A stretch of DNA of 64,000 bases from Halopseudomonas pertucinogena (GTDB taxonomy: Bacteria > Pseudomonadota > Gammaproteobacteria > Pseudomonadales > Pseudomonadaceae). Below, one piece after another: positions 47,914-56,703 of this stretch. The translations under genes and the position numbers were made by a program. The stretch is from assembly GCF_014646575.1 (NCBI RefSeq), contig NZ_BMNN01000001.1:682001-746000 (forward strand), written 5' to 3'. Numbering within the stretch: position 1 is the first letter of the stretch; each line of letters starts with the position of its first letter. The notes beneath the pieces were generated by a model that saw only the letters and a program-made list of their open reading frames with translations, ran no database searches and was not told the DNA's origin.

Positions 47914-47973
47914 ATGTCCCAGCGCCTGATCCATATGATGGATCCGATGTGTCCGTAGTGCTGGGGTTTTGCG
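47914..47973 (+). pseudogene. Remnant of a DsbA-family thioredoxin-fold gene
   Basis: An ATG at 47914, with GGAG 7 bases upstream, reads MSQRLIHMMDPMCP, then TAG at 47956-47958, then CWGFA in the same frame. This is the N-terminus of a DsbA-family (FrnE/DsbA-like) protein with its DPMCxWCWGFAP active-site motif, in which the Trp codon TGG has become TAG. After GFA the similarity stops: the rest of the gene (normally about 200 codons) is gone, and a hairpin and the ygfB gene follow. So it is both stop-interrupted and deleted. Confidence 0.65.
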
Positions 47974-47982
47974 CGGCTAGCA

Positions 47983-48008
47983 GCGCCCCGCGCGTTCCGG
48001 CGGGGCGC
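47983..48008 (+). other. GC-rich hairpin downstream of the DsbA remnant
   Basis: GCGCCCCGC (47983-47991) pairs with GCGGGGCGC (48000-48008) across an 8-base loop. No T-run follows. It lies between trhO and the convergent ygfB, so it may end both transcripts with Rho or protect their 3' ends. Confidence 0.5.
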
Positions 48009-48055
48009 CTGCAAATCCGGCAGCCAGCATCATGGCAGATGCTGACGGGTCTATA

Positions 48056-48646
48056 TCAGTGACGGGGATCCAGCAGTGCCGGGCGGGGCTGTTCCTCGGG
48101 GGCCTGGAACAGCAGGTAGAGCTGGGTCAGCACATCGGGGATATGATCGAGCATGTCCTGGACCATTTCCTCGTCCTGGGCAATCTCGGCAAATTCGGGC
48201 TGGTCCTCGAACAGGCCGGAGCCCACCATGATTGGCAGCAGCAGTTCGCTGACGGTTTCCTCGTCACGGGCGAACCAGTCCTCCTCACGCAGGAACACAC
48301 CCTCGAGAAAACCGACACACCAGCTGCGCAGGTCCGACAGGTCGGGCTCATCGCCCAGGGTCAGCTCGCACGGCGGTTCCAGCTCCTCGTCGCTGGCCAG
48401 AATACGACCGATCAGCGCCTTGAGCTCGCGCAGGGTGGTTTCGATATCGGCTTTCTGCGCGTCGTCCGTGTACTTAGGCTCTTCGGCAAACAGCTCGAAC
48501 ATCCACTCCTGTTCGGGCACTTCCACGGGGCTGATGGACAGGGCGGTCAGGTAACCATGCCCGGCAAGATAATCGAGAGCTTCATCGTGAAGATCGTCCG
48601 CATCAAGGAACTGCTGCAGGCGCTCGAGCTGGTCGGCAAAGGACAT
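48056..48646 (-). CDS. YgfB/YecA family protein (UPF0149)
   Basis: 196 residues, acidic and helical, with the UPF0149 block DLRSWCVGFLEGVFLREEDWF. YgfB homologues occur across gammaproteobacteria; P. aeruginosa YgfB has been linked to beta-lactam resistance control, but transfer of that role is uncertain. Open frame extends to 48727; the ATG at 48646 (MSFADQLERLQQFLD) is the plausible start. Divergent from recQ. Confidence 0.82.
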   Translation of the reverse strand: MSFADQLERLQQFLDADDLHDEALDYLAGHGYLTALSISPVEVPEQEWMFELFAEEPKYTDDAQKADIETTLRELKALIGRILASDEELEPPCELTLGDEPDLSDLRSWCVGFLEGVFLREEDWFARDEETVSELLLPIMVGSGLFEDQPEFAEIAQDEEMVQDMLDHIPDVLTQLYLLFQAPEEQPRPALLDPRH

Positions 48647-48762
48647 GGCACACCTCATCATGAATAGTGATCGGCATTGTACGCCTGTGACCGGATTTTT
48701 GCCAAAGCGGCAACGGTATATACGCAACCCGTGACACCGGCCACAGCGGTCATCCCCAGGAC

Positions 48763-48771
48763 TGATATACT
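48763..48771 (+). promoter_or_regulatory. Possible extended -10 promoter of recQ
   Basis: TGATATACT is an extended -10 (TGnTATACT) with no recognisable -35. Transcription would start near 48778, 46 bases before the recQ ATG. Confidence 0.4.
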
Positions 48772-48823
48772 CGCCCCTTTTCAGCCCTCAGCGGCTGTGC
48801 ACGGTTATCATGCAAGGAGAATC

Positions 48824-50953
48824 ATGCGCGAGCAAGCGTTACAGAAGCTGCGGGATGTTTTCGGCTATGGCGAGTTTCGCGGCCAGCAGGCGGATATCAT
48901 CGACCAGGTAGCCAATGGCGGTGATGCGCTGGTGCTGATGCCTACCGGCGGCGGCAAATCCCTGTGCTATCAGATTCCGGGCCTGTTGCGCCCGGGGCTG
49001 ACCGTGGTGGTATCGCCGCTGATTGCGCTGATGGACGATCAGGTAGCCACCCTCAACGAGCTGGGGCTGCGCGCCGCAGCGCTCAATTCGACACTGGATG
49101 TGCAGGGGCGCCGGGATATCGCCGACCAGCTGCGCCAGGGCAAGCTGGATTTTCTGTATCTGGCACCTGAGCGCCTGCTGCAGCCGCGCACCCTGCAGTT
49201 TCTGCAGGGGCTGAACATCAGTCTGTTCGCCATTGACGAGGCGCACTGCGTGTCCCAGTGGGGGCACGACTTCCGGCCGGAATACCTGCAACTGGGGCAA
49301 CTGGCCGAGCTGTTCCCGGCGGTGCCGCGCATCGCGCTGACCGCCACGGCTGACGAACGCACCCGCGAGGAAATCGCCCAGCGTCTGCGGCTCGAGCAGG
49401 CCAGGCGTTTCGTCTCCGGTTTCGATCGGCCCAACATCTTCTACCGCATCGTGTCCAAGGACCGTCCACGCCAGCAGCTGCTCGGCTTTCTGCGGGACCA
49501 GCGGGGCAACGCCGGTATCGTCTACTGTCTTTCGCGCAAGAAGGTCGAGGACACTGCCCAGTGGCTCAGCGAGCAGGGTTGGCCGGCCTTGCCCTACCAT
49601 GCCGGACTGCCACCGGAGCTGCGGGCGACTCACCAGAAGCGTTTTCTCAACGAGGAAGGGCTGATCATGGTGGCGACGATCGCCTTCGGTATGGGCATCG
49701 ACAAGTCCAATGTGCGCTTCGTCGCCCATCTGGATCTGCCCAAGAGCATCGAGGCCTATTACCAGGAAACCGGGCGTGCCGGACGCGCCGGGCTGCCGGC
49801 GGATGCCTGGATGGCCTATGGGCTGCAGGACGTGCTGCTGCTCAACCAGATCATGGCCGGTTCCGAAGGGGATGAGCGGCACAAGCGCATTGAGCGTCAC
49901 AAGCTCGACGCCATGCTGGCGCTGTGCGAACTGACCAGCTGCCGTCGCCAGTCGCTGCTGGCGTACTTCGGCGAGAACCTGGAGCAGCCCTGTGGGCATT
50001 GCGACAATTGCATCGAGCCGGCGGACACCTGGGACGGCAGCGAGGCCGCACGTATGGCGCTGTCGACCATCTACCGCAGCGGCCAGCGCTATGGTGTCGG
50101 CCATCTGACCGACATTCTGCTGGGCCGGGACAATGAGAAGATACGCGGCGCCGGCCATCAGCATCTGTCTACCTACGGCATCGGCAAGCAGCTTACCGAG
50201 CAGGAGTGGCGGTCGGTGTTCCGCCAGTTGATTGCCCGTCGACTGGTCGAGATTGATCTGGACGGCTTCGGCAGTCTGCGCCTGGCCGAAAGTTGCCGCC
50301 CGCTGCTGCGCGGGGAGGAATCACTGGCACTGCGCAAGGATATTGCCCGTTCGGCAACACTGCCGACCCGCAAGGGCGACAAGCCGGTCATCGCCGAGGC
50401 GGACCGGGAGCTGTGGGAGCAGCTGCGTGCGCTGCGCAAGCGCCTAGCCGACGCGCAGGGCGTGCCACCCTACGTGGTGTTTGCCGACTCCACCCTGGTC
50501 GACATGCTGCGCCAGCGCCCGACCACCATGCAGGACATGGGCCTGGTCAGCGGTATCGGCGCGCACAAGCTGGAGCGCTACGGTGCCGACTTCCTGCAGG
50601 TGCTGCTGGGGGACGCTGGGGATAGCGGCGCAGCGCCGGCGCACGAGGCGCAGGAGATCCAGGCGCTGGCACTGTCCGGCATGGAGCCGGAGCAGATCGC
50701 ACGGCAGGCGGGACTGCCGATCAGGCAGGTGTACCAGAAGCTGGCCCAGGCGATCAGCGCCGGTCACATCGAGTTGCATCACGCAGTGGATCTGCCGCCC
50801 GGGCAGCTCGAGCGGATCCAGGACCTGTTCCTCAACGACGCGGAAGACGATCTGCCCAGTGTGCGGGCGGTGGCCGCAGAACTGGACGAGCCGCTGGAAG
50901 AGGGCGTGCTGCACTGTATCCGGGCAGCGCTGGTGCTGGAGATCAGCGGCTGA
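48824..50953 (+). CDS. recQ: ATP-dependent DNA helicase RecQ
   Basis: 709 residues. The SF2 helicase core has Walker A in [15 protein letters not shown] (about residue 45), DEAH in [20 protein letters not shown], and motif VI in [14 protein letters not shown]. Four Cys of the RecQ-Ct zinc site are in [30 protein letters not shown] winged helix and an HRDC domain (about 515-605) follow. A C-terminal HTH-like stretch ([24 protein letters not shown]) extends beyond E. coli RecQ (609 residues). The ATG at 48824 follows AAGGAGA; an earlier ATG at 48677 lies before the promoter. Confidence 0.95.
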   Translation: MREQALQKLRDVFGYGEFRGQQADIIDQVANGGDALVLMPTGGGKSLCYQIPGLLRPGLTVVVSPLIALMDDQVATLNELGLRAAALNSTLDVQGRRDIADQLRQGKLDFLYLAPERLLQPRTLQFLQGLNISLFAIDEAHCVSQWGHDFRPEYLQLGQLAELFPAVPRIALTATADERTREEIAQRLRLEQARRFVSGFDRPNIFYRIVSKDRPRQQLLGFLRDQRGNAGIVYCLSRKKVEDTAQWLSEQGWPALPYHAGLPPELRATHQKRFLNEEGLIMVATIAFGMGIDKSNVRFVAHLDLPKSIEAYYQETGRAGRAGLPADAWMAYGLQDVLLLNQIMAGSEGDERHKRIERHKLDAMLALCELTSCRRQSLLAYFGENLEQPCGHCDNCIEPADTWDGSEAARMALSTIYRSGQRYGVGHLTDILLGRDNEKIRGAGHQHLSTYGIGKQLTEQEWRSVFRQLIARRLVEIDLDGFGSLRLAESCRPLLRGEESLALRKDIARSATLPTRKGDKPVIAEADRELWEQLRALRKRLADAQGVPPYVVFADSTLVDMLRQRPTTMQDMGLVSGIGAHKLERYGADFLQVLLGDAGDSGAAPAHEAQEIQALALSGMEPEQIARQAGLPIRQVYQKLAQAISAGHIELHHAVDLPPGQLERIQDLFLNDAEDDLPSVRAVAAELDEPLEEGVLHCIRAALVLEISG

Positions 50954-50961
50954 GCTGCGCG

Positions 50962-50983
50962 GCCCCCGCCTCCCTTCGGGGGC
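50962..50983. terminator. Candidate hairpin between recQ and plpD
   Basis: GCCCCCG (50962-50968) pairs with CGGGGGC (50977-50983) around an 8-base loop, between the convergent ends of recQ and plpD. No T-run on either strand, so Rho-independent function is uncertain. Confidence 0.4.
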
Positions 50984-50992
50984 ACGTCAGCG

Positions 50993-53185
50993 TCAGAACG
51001 TCTGGCCCAGATTCATGTAGATGGCGCTCTCGCCTTCCTCGTTGGCGCCGATACCCAGGAACAGCGGGCCGAGGAAGGTATCCATCCCCAGCAGCAGGCT
51101 TCCCGCACCGATGTAGCCGGTGTCCAGGCCGTTGTGGCCCCGGTTGTACACGCGACCGTATTCCAGGGTGCCGCCCAGGTACATGGGGATGGTCAGCGGC
51201 ATGCTGCTGGGGTTCAGGCGCCGGTAGTAGATCGCCCGGGCCAGATTGTAGTTCTGCCCCGCCAGGCCATTTTCGCGAAAGCCCGAGAACTCGCCCATCC
51301 CGCCGAGAATGAAGCTGCTCTGCGCCACGTCCACGTCATCATTCGTACGGCCGAGGAAACCGCCCAGCTGCAGGCTGTGCGGCCCCCGGGCGAAGGCTCG
51401 GCTGGCGCGCACCTCCAGCTGCTGGTAGCGTTCGTCAGCCCCGAGGTCCGGCTCCGACTGGCGCCAGATGATGCGCGCCGCATCCCCCGAGCGGGGGAAG
51501 TTGACGTTGTCCAGGGTGTCCCGGTCAATCTGCAGCGTATAGAACGCCTCGTTGAATTTCAGGGTCGGCTGCTCCGGGTCGCCCACGCGGATCTCCGACT
51601 CGCCGTCGTAGCGTGACAGGCCGAAGCGCACCTCGCCGTTATTGGCGATCTGCCGCCCGAAATTGATGCCGGCGCCGTAGCGCTGCTGGCGGTAGTCGGC
51701 GACCGGGTCGTTGTCCATGATCACCTCGACGTTGCGCGCCTCGGCATCCACGAAGGGGGCGACGAAGTAGCGGGAGCCGTAATCCAGTGGCTGGTAGAAC
51801 TCGCTGTAGAACTGCTGATGCTCGCCCAGCTGCAGCCGGGTGAGCCACTCGGCGCCCAGCGGATTGACGCCATTGACGCGGAAACTGGCGCCGATGGTGA
51901 ACTGGCTGCCCCCTTCGAAGTCGTCCACCAGATTGAGACCCAGACGCAGGAAGTCGGTCCCGGTCTGCCGCCCGTGGGTGCGGATCAGCAGGGTATTCTG
52001 CTCGCCCTCATGGAGGATCTCGTAATTCACCTGGCTGAAGTAGTCGGTGCCATAGATGGTGCCCATGTCCTTGGCCAGATGGTCGGTATTCAGCGGCTCG
52101 CCCGCCTCCTGGCGCACCATGCTGCGCACCACGGCATCGGCCACCTTGCCGCTGTTGACCACGCGGATCTCGTGGATGATCGGCTGGCGTTGGGGGCGCT
52201 GGCGCGCAAGGTTGCCCCCGGACCGGCCGGCAGTTTCCGGCTGGGCATAAGCACTGAGCAGGGGCGACTCGGCAATGCTCTGTTCACCGGCGGCAATCGC
52301 CTGCGGGGCCTCGGCGAAGCTGCTGAAGGCGATGGCGCCCAGCTCGGGTTGCAGCAGCATGTCCGCCTCGGTCAGGGTCGCCAGCTGCTCCTGGGTGTTG
52401 TGCCGGGTCAGCAGGGTGGTGGTCTGGTCCATCACGTCGAGGATGCTGTGCATGTCGCTGGCCGGCTTCAGCGGGGTGGCGATGTCCACCACTATCACCC
52501 GGTCAACGCCCATTTCCCGGGCGACATCGACCGGCAGGTTCTTCGACAGCACGCCGTCTACCAGCATGCGGCCGTCGAGACTGACCGGCGCAAAGAAGCC
52601 GGGCAGCGCGATACTGGCCCGGATGGCCTGGGGCAGATGCCCGTGATCGAATACCACCGCCTCGCCGGTGGCGATGTCGGTGGCGACAGCGCGGAAGGGG
52701 ATCGGCAGACGGTCGAAGTCGTCGATGTCGTTGGTGTGCACCAGCAGGCTTTCAAGGGCCAGCCCGAGGTTCTGCCCCTGCAGCAGGCCGAGCGGGAAGC
52801 TCAGCTTGCCATTCTTGAACGACAGGCGCTGCTTGACCAGGAAATCCCGGTCGTCCTGCTTGCGCCGGAACGGCACGTCCTCACGTTGGGGCGCATCGCT
52901 CAGGGTGGCGGGCCAGTCCATTTCCAGGGCGATGCGCTCCAGCTCATCGGCGCTGTAGCCGGCGGCATAGAGACCACCGATCACCGCACCCATGCTGGTG
53001 CCGGCAATGGCGTGGATCTGGATATCCATTTTCTCGATCTGCTTCAGCACGCCGATGTGGGCCAGTCCGCGGGCACCGCCGCCGGACAGCACCAGCCCGG
53101 TGCGGAGTTCGGTCGAGGGCATGGGCTGTGCCGCGCCCAGCAGGGGCAAGAGGATGAGCAACAGGAAAAGCGCAGGTCTGAACAT
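50993..53185 (-). CDS. plpD: Patatin-like phospholipase autotransporter, type Vd (PlpD-like)
   Basis: 730 residues, close to PlpD of P. aeruginosa. A signal peptide (PALFLLLILLPLLGAA) precedes a patatin domain with oxyanion GGGARG (35-40), nucleophile Ser64 in GTSMG, and Asp in MLVDGVLSKN. A POTRA-like region (about 345-420) leads to a C-terminal 16-strand Omp85-type barrel ending in Phe (MNLGQTF). It is a phospholipase A displayed or released at the cell surface. The upstream frame extends to 53263, but the ATG at 53185 starts the signal peptide. Confidence 0.9.
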   Translation of the reverse strand: MFRPALFLLLILLPLLGAAQPMPSTELRTGLVLSGGGARGLAHIGVLKQIEKMDIQIHAIAGTSMGAVIGGLYAAGYSADELERIALEMDWPATLSDAPQREDVPFRRKQDDRDFLVKQRLSFKNGKLSFPLGLLQGQNLGLALESLLVHTNDIDDFDRLPIPFRAVATDIATGEAVVFDHGHLPQAIRASIALPGFFAPVSLDGRMLVDGVLSKNLPVDVAREMGVDRVIVVDIATPLKPASDMHSILDVMDQTTTLLTRHNTQEQLATLTEADMLLQPELGAIAFSSFAEAPQAIAAGEQSIAESPLLSAYAQPETAGRSGGNLARQRPQRQPIIHEIRVVNSGKVADAVVRSMVRQEAGEPLNTDHLAKDMGTIYGTDYFSQVNYEILHEGEQNTLLIRTHGRQTGTDFLRLGLNLVDDFEGGSQFTIGASFRVNGVNPLGAEWLTRLQLGEHQQFYSEFYQPLDYGSRYFVAPFVDAEARNVEVIMDNDPVADYRQQRYGAGINFGRQIANNGEVRFGLSRYDGESEIRVGDPEQPTLKFNEAFYTLQIDRDTLDNVNFPRSGDAARIIWRQSEPDLGADERYQQLEVRASRAFARGPHSLQLGGFLGRTNDDVDVAQSSFILGGMGEFSGFRENGLAGQNYNLARAIYYRRLNPSSMPLTIPMYLGGTLEYGRVYNRGHNGLDTGYIGAGSLLLGMDTFLGPLFLGIGANEEGESAIYMNLGQTF

Positions 53186-53371
53186 GGTAAGGCCTGATGT
53201 CTGGCAGTGGTGCGGAATGGACGCGGCATAGTATACGGACTTGGGTTCCATTCTGGCGAACACCCCGTCGCGCTGTTCCCCTGCAGACCGTCACCCGACT
53301 GTCACACAGGTGTCATGCGGCATTCACCCATGGGCTCTAGGGTGGACGCATGGATGGCAAGGGGGTGTCTC

Positions 53372-54196
53372 ATGACCCAGGTGGAAGAGTTTGCTGCATC
53401 GGGCAGGCAGAGGGTTCGCAGCATCTGGATTTCCGATGTGCATCTGGGCACGCGGGATTGTCAGGCTGAAAAGCTCGATGGATTTCTCGGGGAGTTCGAC
53501 TGCGATCATCTGTATCTGGTTGGCGACATCATAGATGGCTGGCGGCTGCGCAAGAGCATGTACTGGCCACAGTCCCACACGAATGTGGTCCGCCGCATCC
53601 TGAGCATGGCCAGGCACGGTACCCGGGTGGTCTATGTGACCGGCAATCATGACGAGTTCCTGCGCCGCTATGGCGCACTCAACATCGGCAATCTGCTGCT
53701 GGTGGACGAGGCCGAGCATCGCACCGCCGACGGTCGCCGCTTACTGGTAACCCATGGTGACCAGTTCGACGTGATCACTCGCTACCACCGCTGGCTCGCC
53801 TTCCTCGGCGACCACGCCTATGAGTTCAGCCTGCGCTTGAACCGCTGGCTGAACTACTGGCGCAGCCGCTGCGGCTATGGCTACTGGTCGCTGTCGGGAT
53901 TCCTCAAGTACAAGGTGAAGAAGGCGGTTAACTTCATCAGCGATTTCGAGGATGCGCTGGCCCATGAGTGCCGCAAACGTGACTTTCAGGGTGTCATCTG
54001 CGGCCACATCCACCACGCCGAGATCCGTGAAGTGAAGGGCGTCACCTATCACAATTGCGGAGACTGGGTTGAGTCCTGTACTGCGCTGATCGAGAACTGG
54101 GACGGCAGCATCATCCAGTACCGCTGGACGGAGTCTGACTCGGCGCAGCAGCCTGAAGCGGATGGGCTGGAAGAGAAGCTGCCCGAGGCGGTATGA
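53372..54196 (+). CDS. Metallophosphoesterase, LpxH-like UDP-diacylglucosamine hydrolase family
   Basis: 274 residues. All calcineurin-type metal motifs are present: SDVHLG, GDIIDGW, GNHDEF, THGDQFD and GHIHHAEI. The family acts on UDP-2,3-diacylglucosamine-like lipid precursors. This longer form with an N-terminal extension and a Trp-rich YWRSRCGYGYWSLS insert is a paralogue of true LpxH, so the substrate is unsure. The frame is open from 53207; the ATG at 53372 was chosen because it starts just ahead of the conserved fold. Convergent with cyaB. Confidence 0.8.
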   Translation: MTQVEEFAASGRQRVRSIWISDVHLGTRDCQAEKLDGFLGEFDCDHLYLVGDIIDGWRLRKSMYWPQSHTNVVRRILSMARHGTRVVYVTGNHDEFLRRYGALNIGNLLLVDEAEHRTADGRRLLVTHGDQFDVITRYHRWLAFLGDHAYEFSLRLNRWLNYWRSRCGYGYWSLSGFLKYKVKKAVNFISDFEDALAHECRKRDFQGVICGHIHHAEIREVKGVTYHNCGDWVESCTALIENWDGSIIQYRWTESDSAQQPEADGLEEKLPEAV

Positions 54197-54214
54197 GCAG
54201 CGGACCGCTCGCGC

Positions 54215-55594
54215 CTACATGATCACCTTGTCACGCAGCTTGCGCGCCGCCAGCTCCAGGGCCCGGACGATCTCCTCCTGGTCGTAATTGCGGATGCCGT
54301 TGGTGTCCAGATACATGGAGAAGCCGGGCAGCTCATGCTCGACAAAGGTCGGCGCGGCGCCCAGATCCCGGCGCAGCCCCACCACCTGGTAGATCTGCAT
54401 CGGCCGGCTGAAACCCTTGACGTTGAGCTGGCCCTTGTCACGGCACATGACCAGGTCCTTGGTCAGCGACCAGGTCTCATGGGATATCAGGATCTCGCCG
54501 GCCTCGGCGGCGCTCTCCAGCCGGCTGGCCAGGTTCACCTCACGGCCGATGATGGTGTAATCCATGCGCATGTCGGCGCCGAAGTTGCCCACGGTGCAGT
54601 ATCCGGTACTCAGGCCCATGCGGATTTCCAGCGGCCGGGTGATGCCCTGGCTGCGCCATTGCTGACGCAGCACCTTCATGTGCTTGCGCATGGCTATCGC
54701 CATGGACACGGCTGCCTCGGCATCCTGCTTGGCGCCCCGGCTCACCGGATCACCGAAGAACACCATCACGCTGTCGCCGATGAACTTGTCGATGGTGCTG
54801 CCATATTCAAGGGCGATCCGTGACATCTCGTTGAGGTAGTTGTTGAGCAGATCGGTCAGCGCCTCGGCTTCCATCTCCTCTGCCAGCTCGGTAAAGCCGC
54901 GGATGTCCGAGAAGAACACGGTCAGCTTCTTGCGCCGGGTTTCCAGGGTGACCCGCTGGTTGCCGGAGAATATCGACTGCCAGACCTGGGGTGACAGGTA
55001 TTTCGACAGGCTGTTGGCCAGCTGCTCGGCCTTTTCCTGCTCGGCGCTGACCAGATGCTGGGCGTGCTCCAGACGGCGGCCCTGACGGTAGATGAAGCTG
55101 GCCATCACCACGGTGAACAGTCCGCCGCCGGCGAGGGTGCAGAGGGTGAGCAGCGGGCTGGTGATCAGGTTCGGCACCGGCGCCAGTATCGCTGCCGAGA
55201 TAACAGTCCCGGTGAGGCCCAGCAGCAGCGCCACGAAGAGATACAGCGGTCCGCCGATGACCATGCTGGTGAAACTGATCAGCAGCAGGAAGATCATGCT
55301 GGGGACCATGCTGAAATTGGTCAGGGTGATGAACACGCCGGTATGCAGTGCATCCAGTGCCAGCAGGATCAGGTTGAGATTGCTCCGGCCGCGCTTCTGC
55401 CGCCAGCGGGTCAGCAGGCGAAGCACGTGGGGGTAGAGCAGGGCGTAGAGAACCACGCCGCCGATAAGGGGGGTCAGCCCCCGCTCATGGGCAATGGTGG
55501 CAAATACCAGCGCGACGCAGAGATAGGCCATGACCCTGGAGTAGTACCCCTCCAGTGGTGGTCGTACCGGTTGCAAGCGTGTTTCCAGATTCAT
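54215..55594 (-). CDS. cyaB: Membrane adenylate cyclase CyaB (MASE2 + class III)
   Basis: 459 residues. The N-terminal 180 or so residues hold six TM helices of the MASE2 sensor type. The catalytic domain (about 225-400) has metal Asp residues in FFSDIRGFTEL and GDSVMVFFGD, adenine-selecting Lys in TIDKFIGD, Thr in DYTIIG, and the Asn/Arg pair in NLASRLES. It therefore makes cAMP from ATP. P. aeruginosa CyaB, the main cAMP source for Vfr-controlled virulence, has this architecture. A 15-base inverted repeat sits 41 bases upstream of its ATG. Confidence 0.92.
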   Translation of the reverse strand: MNLETRLQPVRPPLEGYYSRVMAYLCVALVFATIAHERGLTPLIGGVVLYALLYPHVLRLLTRWRQKRGRSNLNLILLALDALHTGVFITLTNFSMVPSMIFLLLISFTSMVIGGPLYLFVALLLGLTGTVISAAILAPVPNLITSPLLTLCTLAGGGLFTVVMASFIYRQGRRLEHAQHLVSAEQEKAEQLANSLSKYLSPQVWQSIFSGNQRVTLETRRKKLTVFFSDIRGFTELAEEMEAEALTDLLNNYLNEMSRIALEYGSTIDKFIGDSVMVFFGDPVSRGAKQDAEAAVSMAIAMRKHMKVLRQQWRSQGITRPLEIRMGLSTGYCTVGNFGADMRMDYTIIGREVNLASRLESAAEAGEILISHETWSLTKDLVMCRDKGQLNVKGFSRPMQIYQVVGLRRDLGAAPTFVEHELPGFSMYLDTNGIRNYDQEEIVRALELAARKLRDKVIM

Positions 55595-55635
55595 GATCAG
55601 TCGTTCCCTGGCCTGATGTTCCGGAGCTGATCAGG

Positions 55636-55677
55636 GCGTACTGTGATCGATCCGGATGACGTTCGATCATAGTACGC
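55636..55677. repeat. 15-base inverted repeat upstream of cyaB
   Basis: GCGTACTGTGATCGA (55636-55650) and TCGATCATAGTACGC (55663-55677) are complementary at 14 of 15 positions with a 12-base spacer. It lies between the stop of the Mpo1-like gene (55700) and the start of cyaB (55594), both on the minus strand. There is no T-run on the transcribed side. It is either an operator for a dimeric regulator of cyaB or an RNA hairpin in the leader. Confidence 0.75.
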
Positions 55678-55699
55678 ATGCAGTGCCATGCAAAGCCGC

Positions 55700-56044
55700 T
55701 CAGAAACGGATGCGGCCGGTAAGGGCATCCCGCAACATGACCCAGTCCCCGAGGAAGCTGTACAGGGGGTACCTGAACGTGGCGGGACGGTTCTTCTCGA
55801 AGAAGAAATGGCCTGCCCAGGCGAAGCCGTACCCGGCCAGCGGCAGGGCCAGCAGCAGCCAGCCGTTCATGGTGATGATGGCCAGGGCGAGCAGCAGCAA
55901 AACCAGCAGGCTGCCGCAGTAATGCAGGCGGCGGCTGACGTCATTGCTGTGTTCGCTCAGATAGAAGGGGTAGAACTCGGCGAAGGATCTGAATTCCCGC
56001 TCGCTGGTCCGGCTCTGGTTGTCCTGTCTGCTGTTGGTGTCCAC
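55700..56044 (-). CDS. Mpo1-like / DUF962 membrane protein
   Basis: 114 residues. Two to three hydrophobic segments (LLVLLLLALAIITMNGWLLLALPLAGYGFAW) sit between His-containing motifs LSEHSNDVSRRLHYCGS and WAGHFFFEKNRPATF. These match DUF962, whose yeast member Mpo1 is an iron-dependent dioxygenase in fatty-acid alpha-oxidation. The bacterial role is untested. Same strand as cyaB, 105 bases upstream of it. Confidence 0.85.
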   Translation of the reverse strand: MDTNSRQDNQSRTSEREFRSFAEFYPFYLSEHSNDVSRRLHYCGSLLVLLLLALAIITMNGWLLLALPLAGYGFAWAGHFFFEKNRPATFRYPLYSFLGDWVMLRDALTGRIRF

Positions 56045-56139
56045 CTGACTGCTCCTTGTTGTTGTCCGTGGCCCGGCCCCGCAGCGACCGGCGGGTTTTG
56101 ATATGATCCGGGCTCATGTTTTGTGGAGTTTTGCCAATA

Positions 56140-56703
56140 ATGGACGCATTGAGTGCATTGCACAACCGGATTTCCATGCCGCGTCTGACCGGTCCTGCGC
56201 CGACTGCCGAGCAGCAGGAAGCCATCTTCAGGGCGGCATTGCGGGCGCCTGACCATGCCTGGTTGCGGCCCTGGCGCTTTCTTGTTGTGGAGGGCGAGGG
56301 ACTCGAAAGGATGGGCGAGCTGTTCCAGGCTGCCGCGCTGGAACGCACGGGTGATCCGGCGGCCCCGGAAGTCGCCAGAGCAGCGAAACTGCCGCTGCGC
56401 GCGCCCATGATCATCATCGCCATCAGCAGCCCCCGCGCGCACCCCAAGGTGCCGGAAGCCGAGCAGGACATGTCCTGCGCGGTGGCGGTGGGCAACATGT
56501 TGCTGGCCGCTCATGCCCAGGGCCTGGGCGCGGTATGGCGCACCGGTGAGCCGGCCCGGGACCCGGTCATCAGCCGGGGGTTGGGGCTGGCTCCCGGCGA
56601 GAAGATCATTGCCTTTCTGTATCTGGGTCAGTCGCTGGGAGAGGGCAAGGCCGTTCCGGCACTGGATCCCCGCGATTTCTTCCGGCGCTGGCCGGAGAAC
56701 TGA
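56140..56703 (+). CDS. Nitroreductase family protein (YdjA-like)
   Basis: 187 residues, FMN-dependent nitroreductase fold of the short YdjA type: LRAPDHAWLRPWRFLVVEGEGL for FMN binding and GAVWRTGEPARDPVISRGLGL near the C-terminus. Substrate unknown. ATG at 56140 (MDALSALHNRISMPRL) fits the family; an ATG at 56116 would add eight residues. Its 3' end overlaps the 3' end of the cpxA gene on the other strand by 76 bases. Confidence 0.88.
   Translation: MDALSALHNRISMPRLTGPAPTAEQQEAIFRAALRAPDHAWLRPWRFLVVEGEGLERMGELFQAAALERTGDPAAPEVARAAKLPLRAPMIIIAISSPRAHPKVPEAEQDMSCAVAVGNMLLAAHAQGLGAVWRTGEPARDPVISRGLGLAPGEKIIAFLYLGQSLGEGKAVPALDPRDFFRRWPEN

Noticed and set aside
47956-47958. TAG in the DsbA remnant as a recoded codon (for example pyrrolysine)
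   Set aside because: The coding region ends within a few codons and nothing downstream continues the family, so decay is the simpler reading.
51818-53197. Long plus-strand frame (459 codons) opposite plpD
   Set aside because: Antisense shadow; plpD has a signal peptide, active site and barrel signature on the minus strand.
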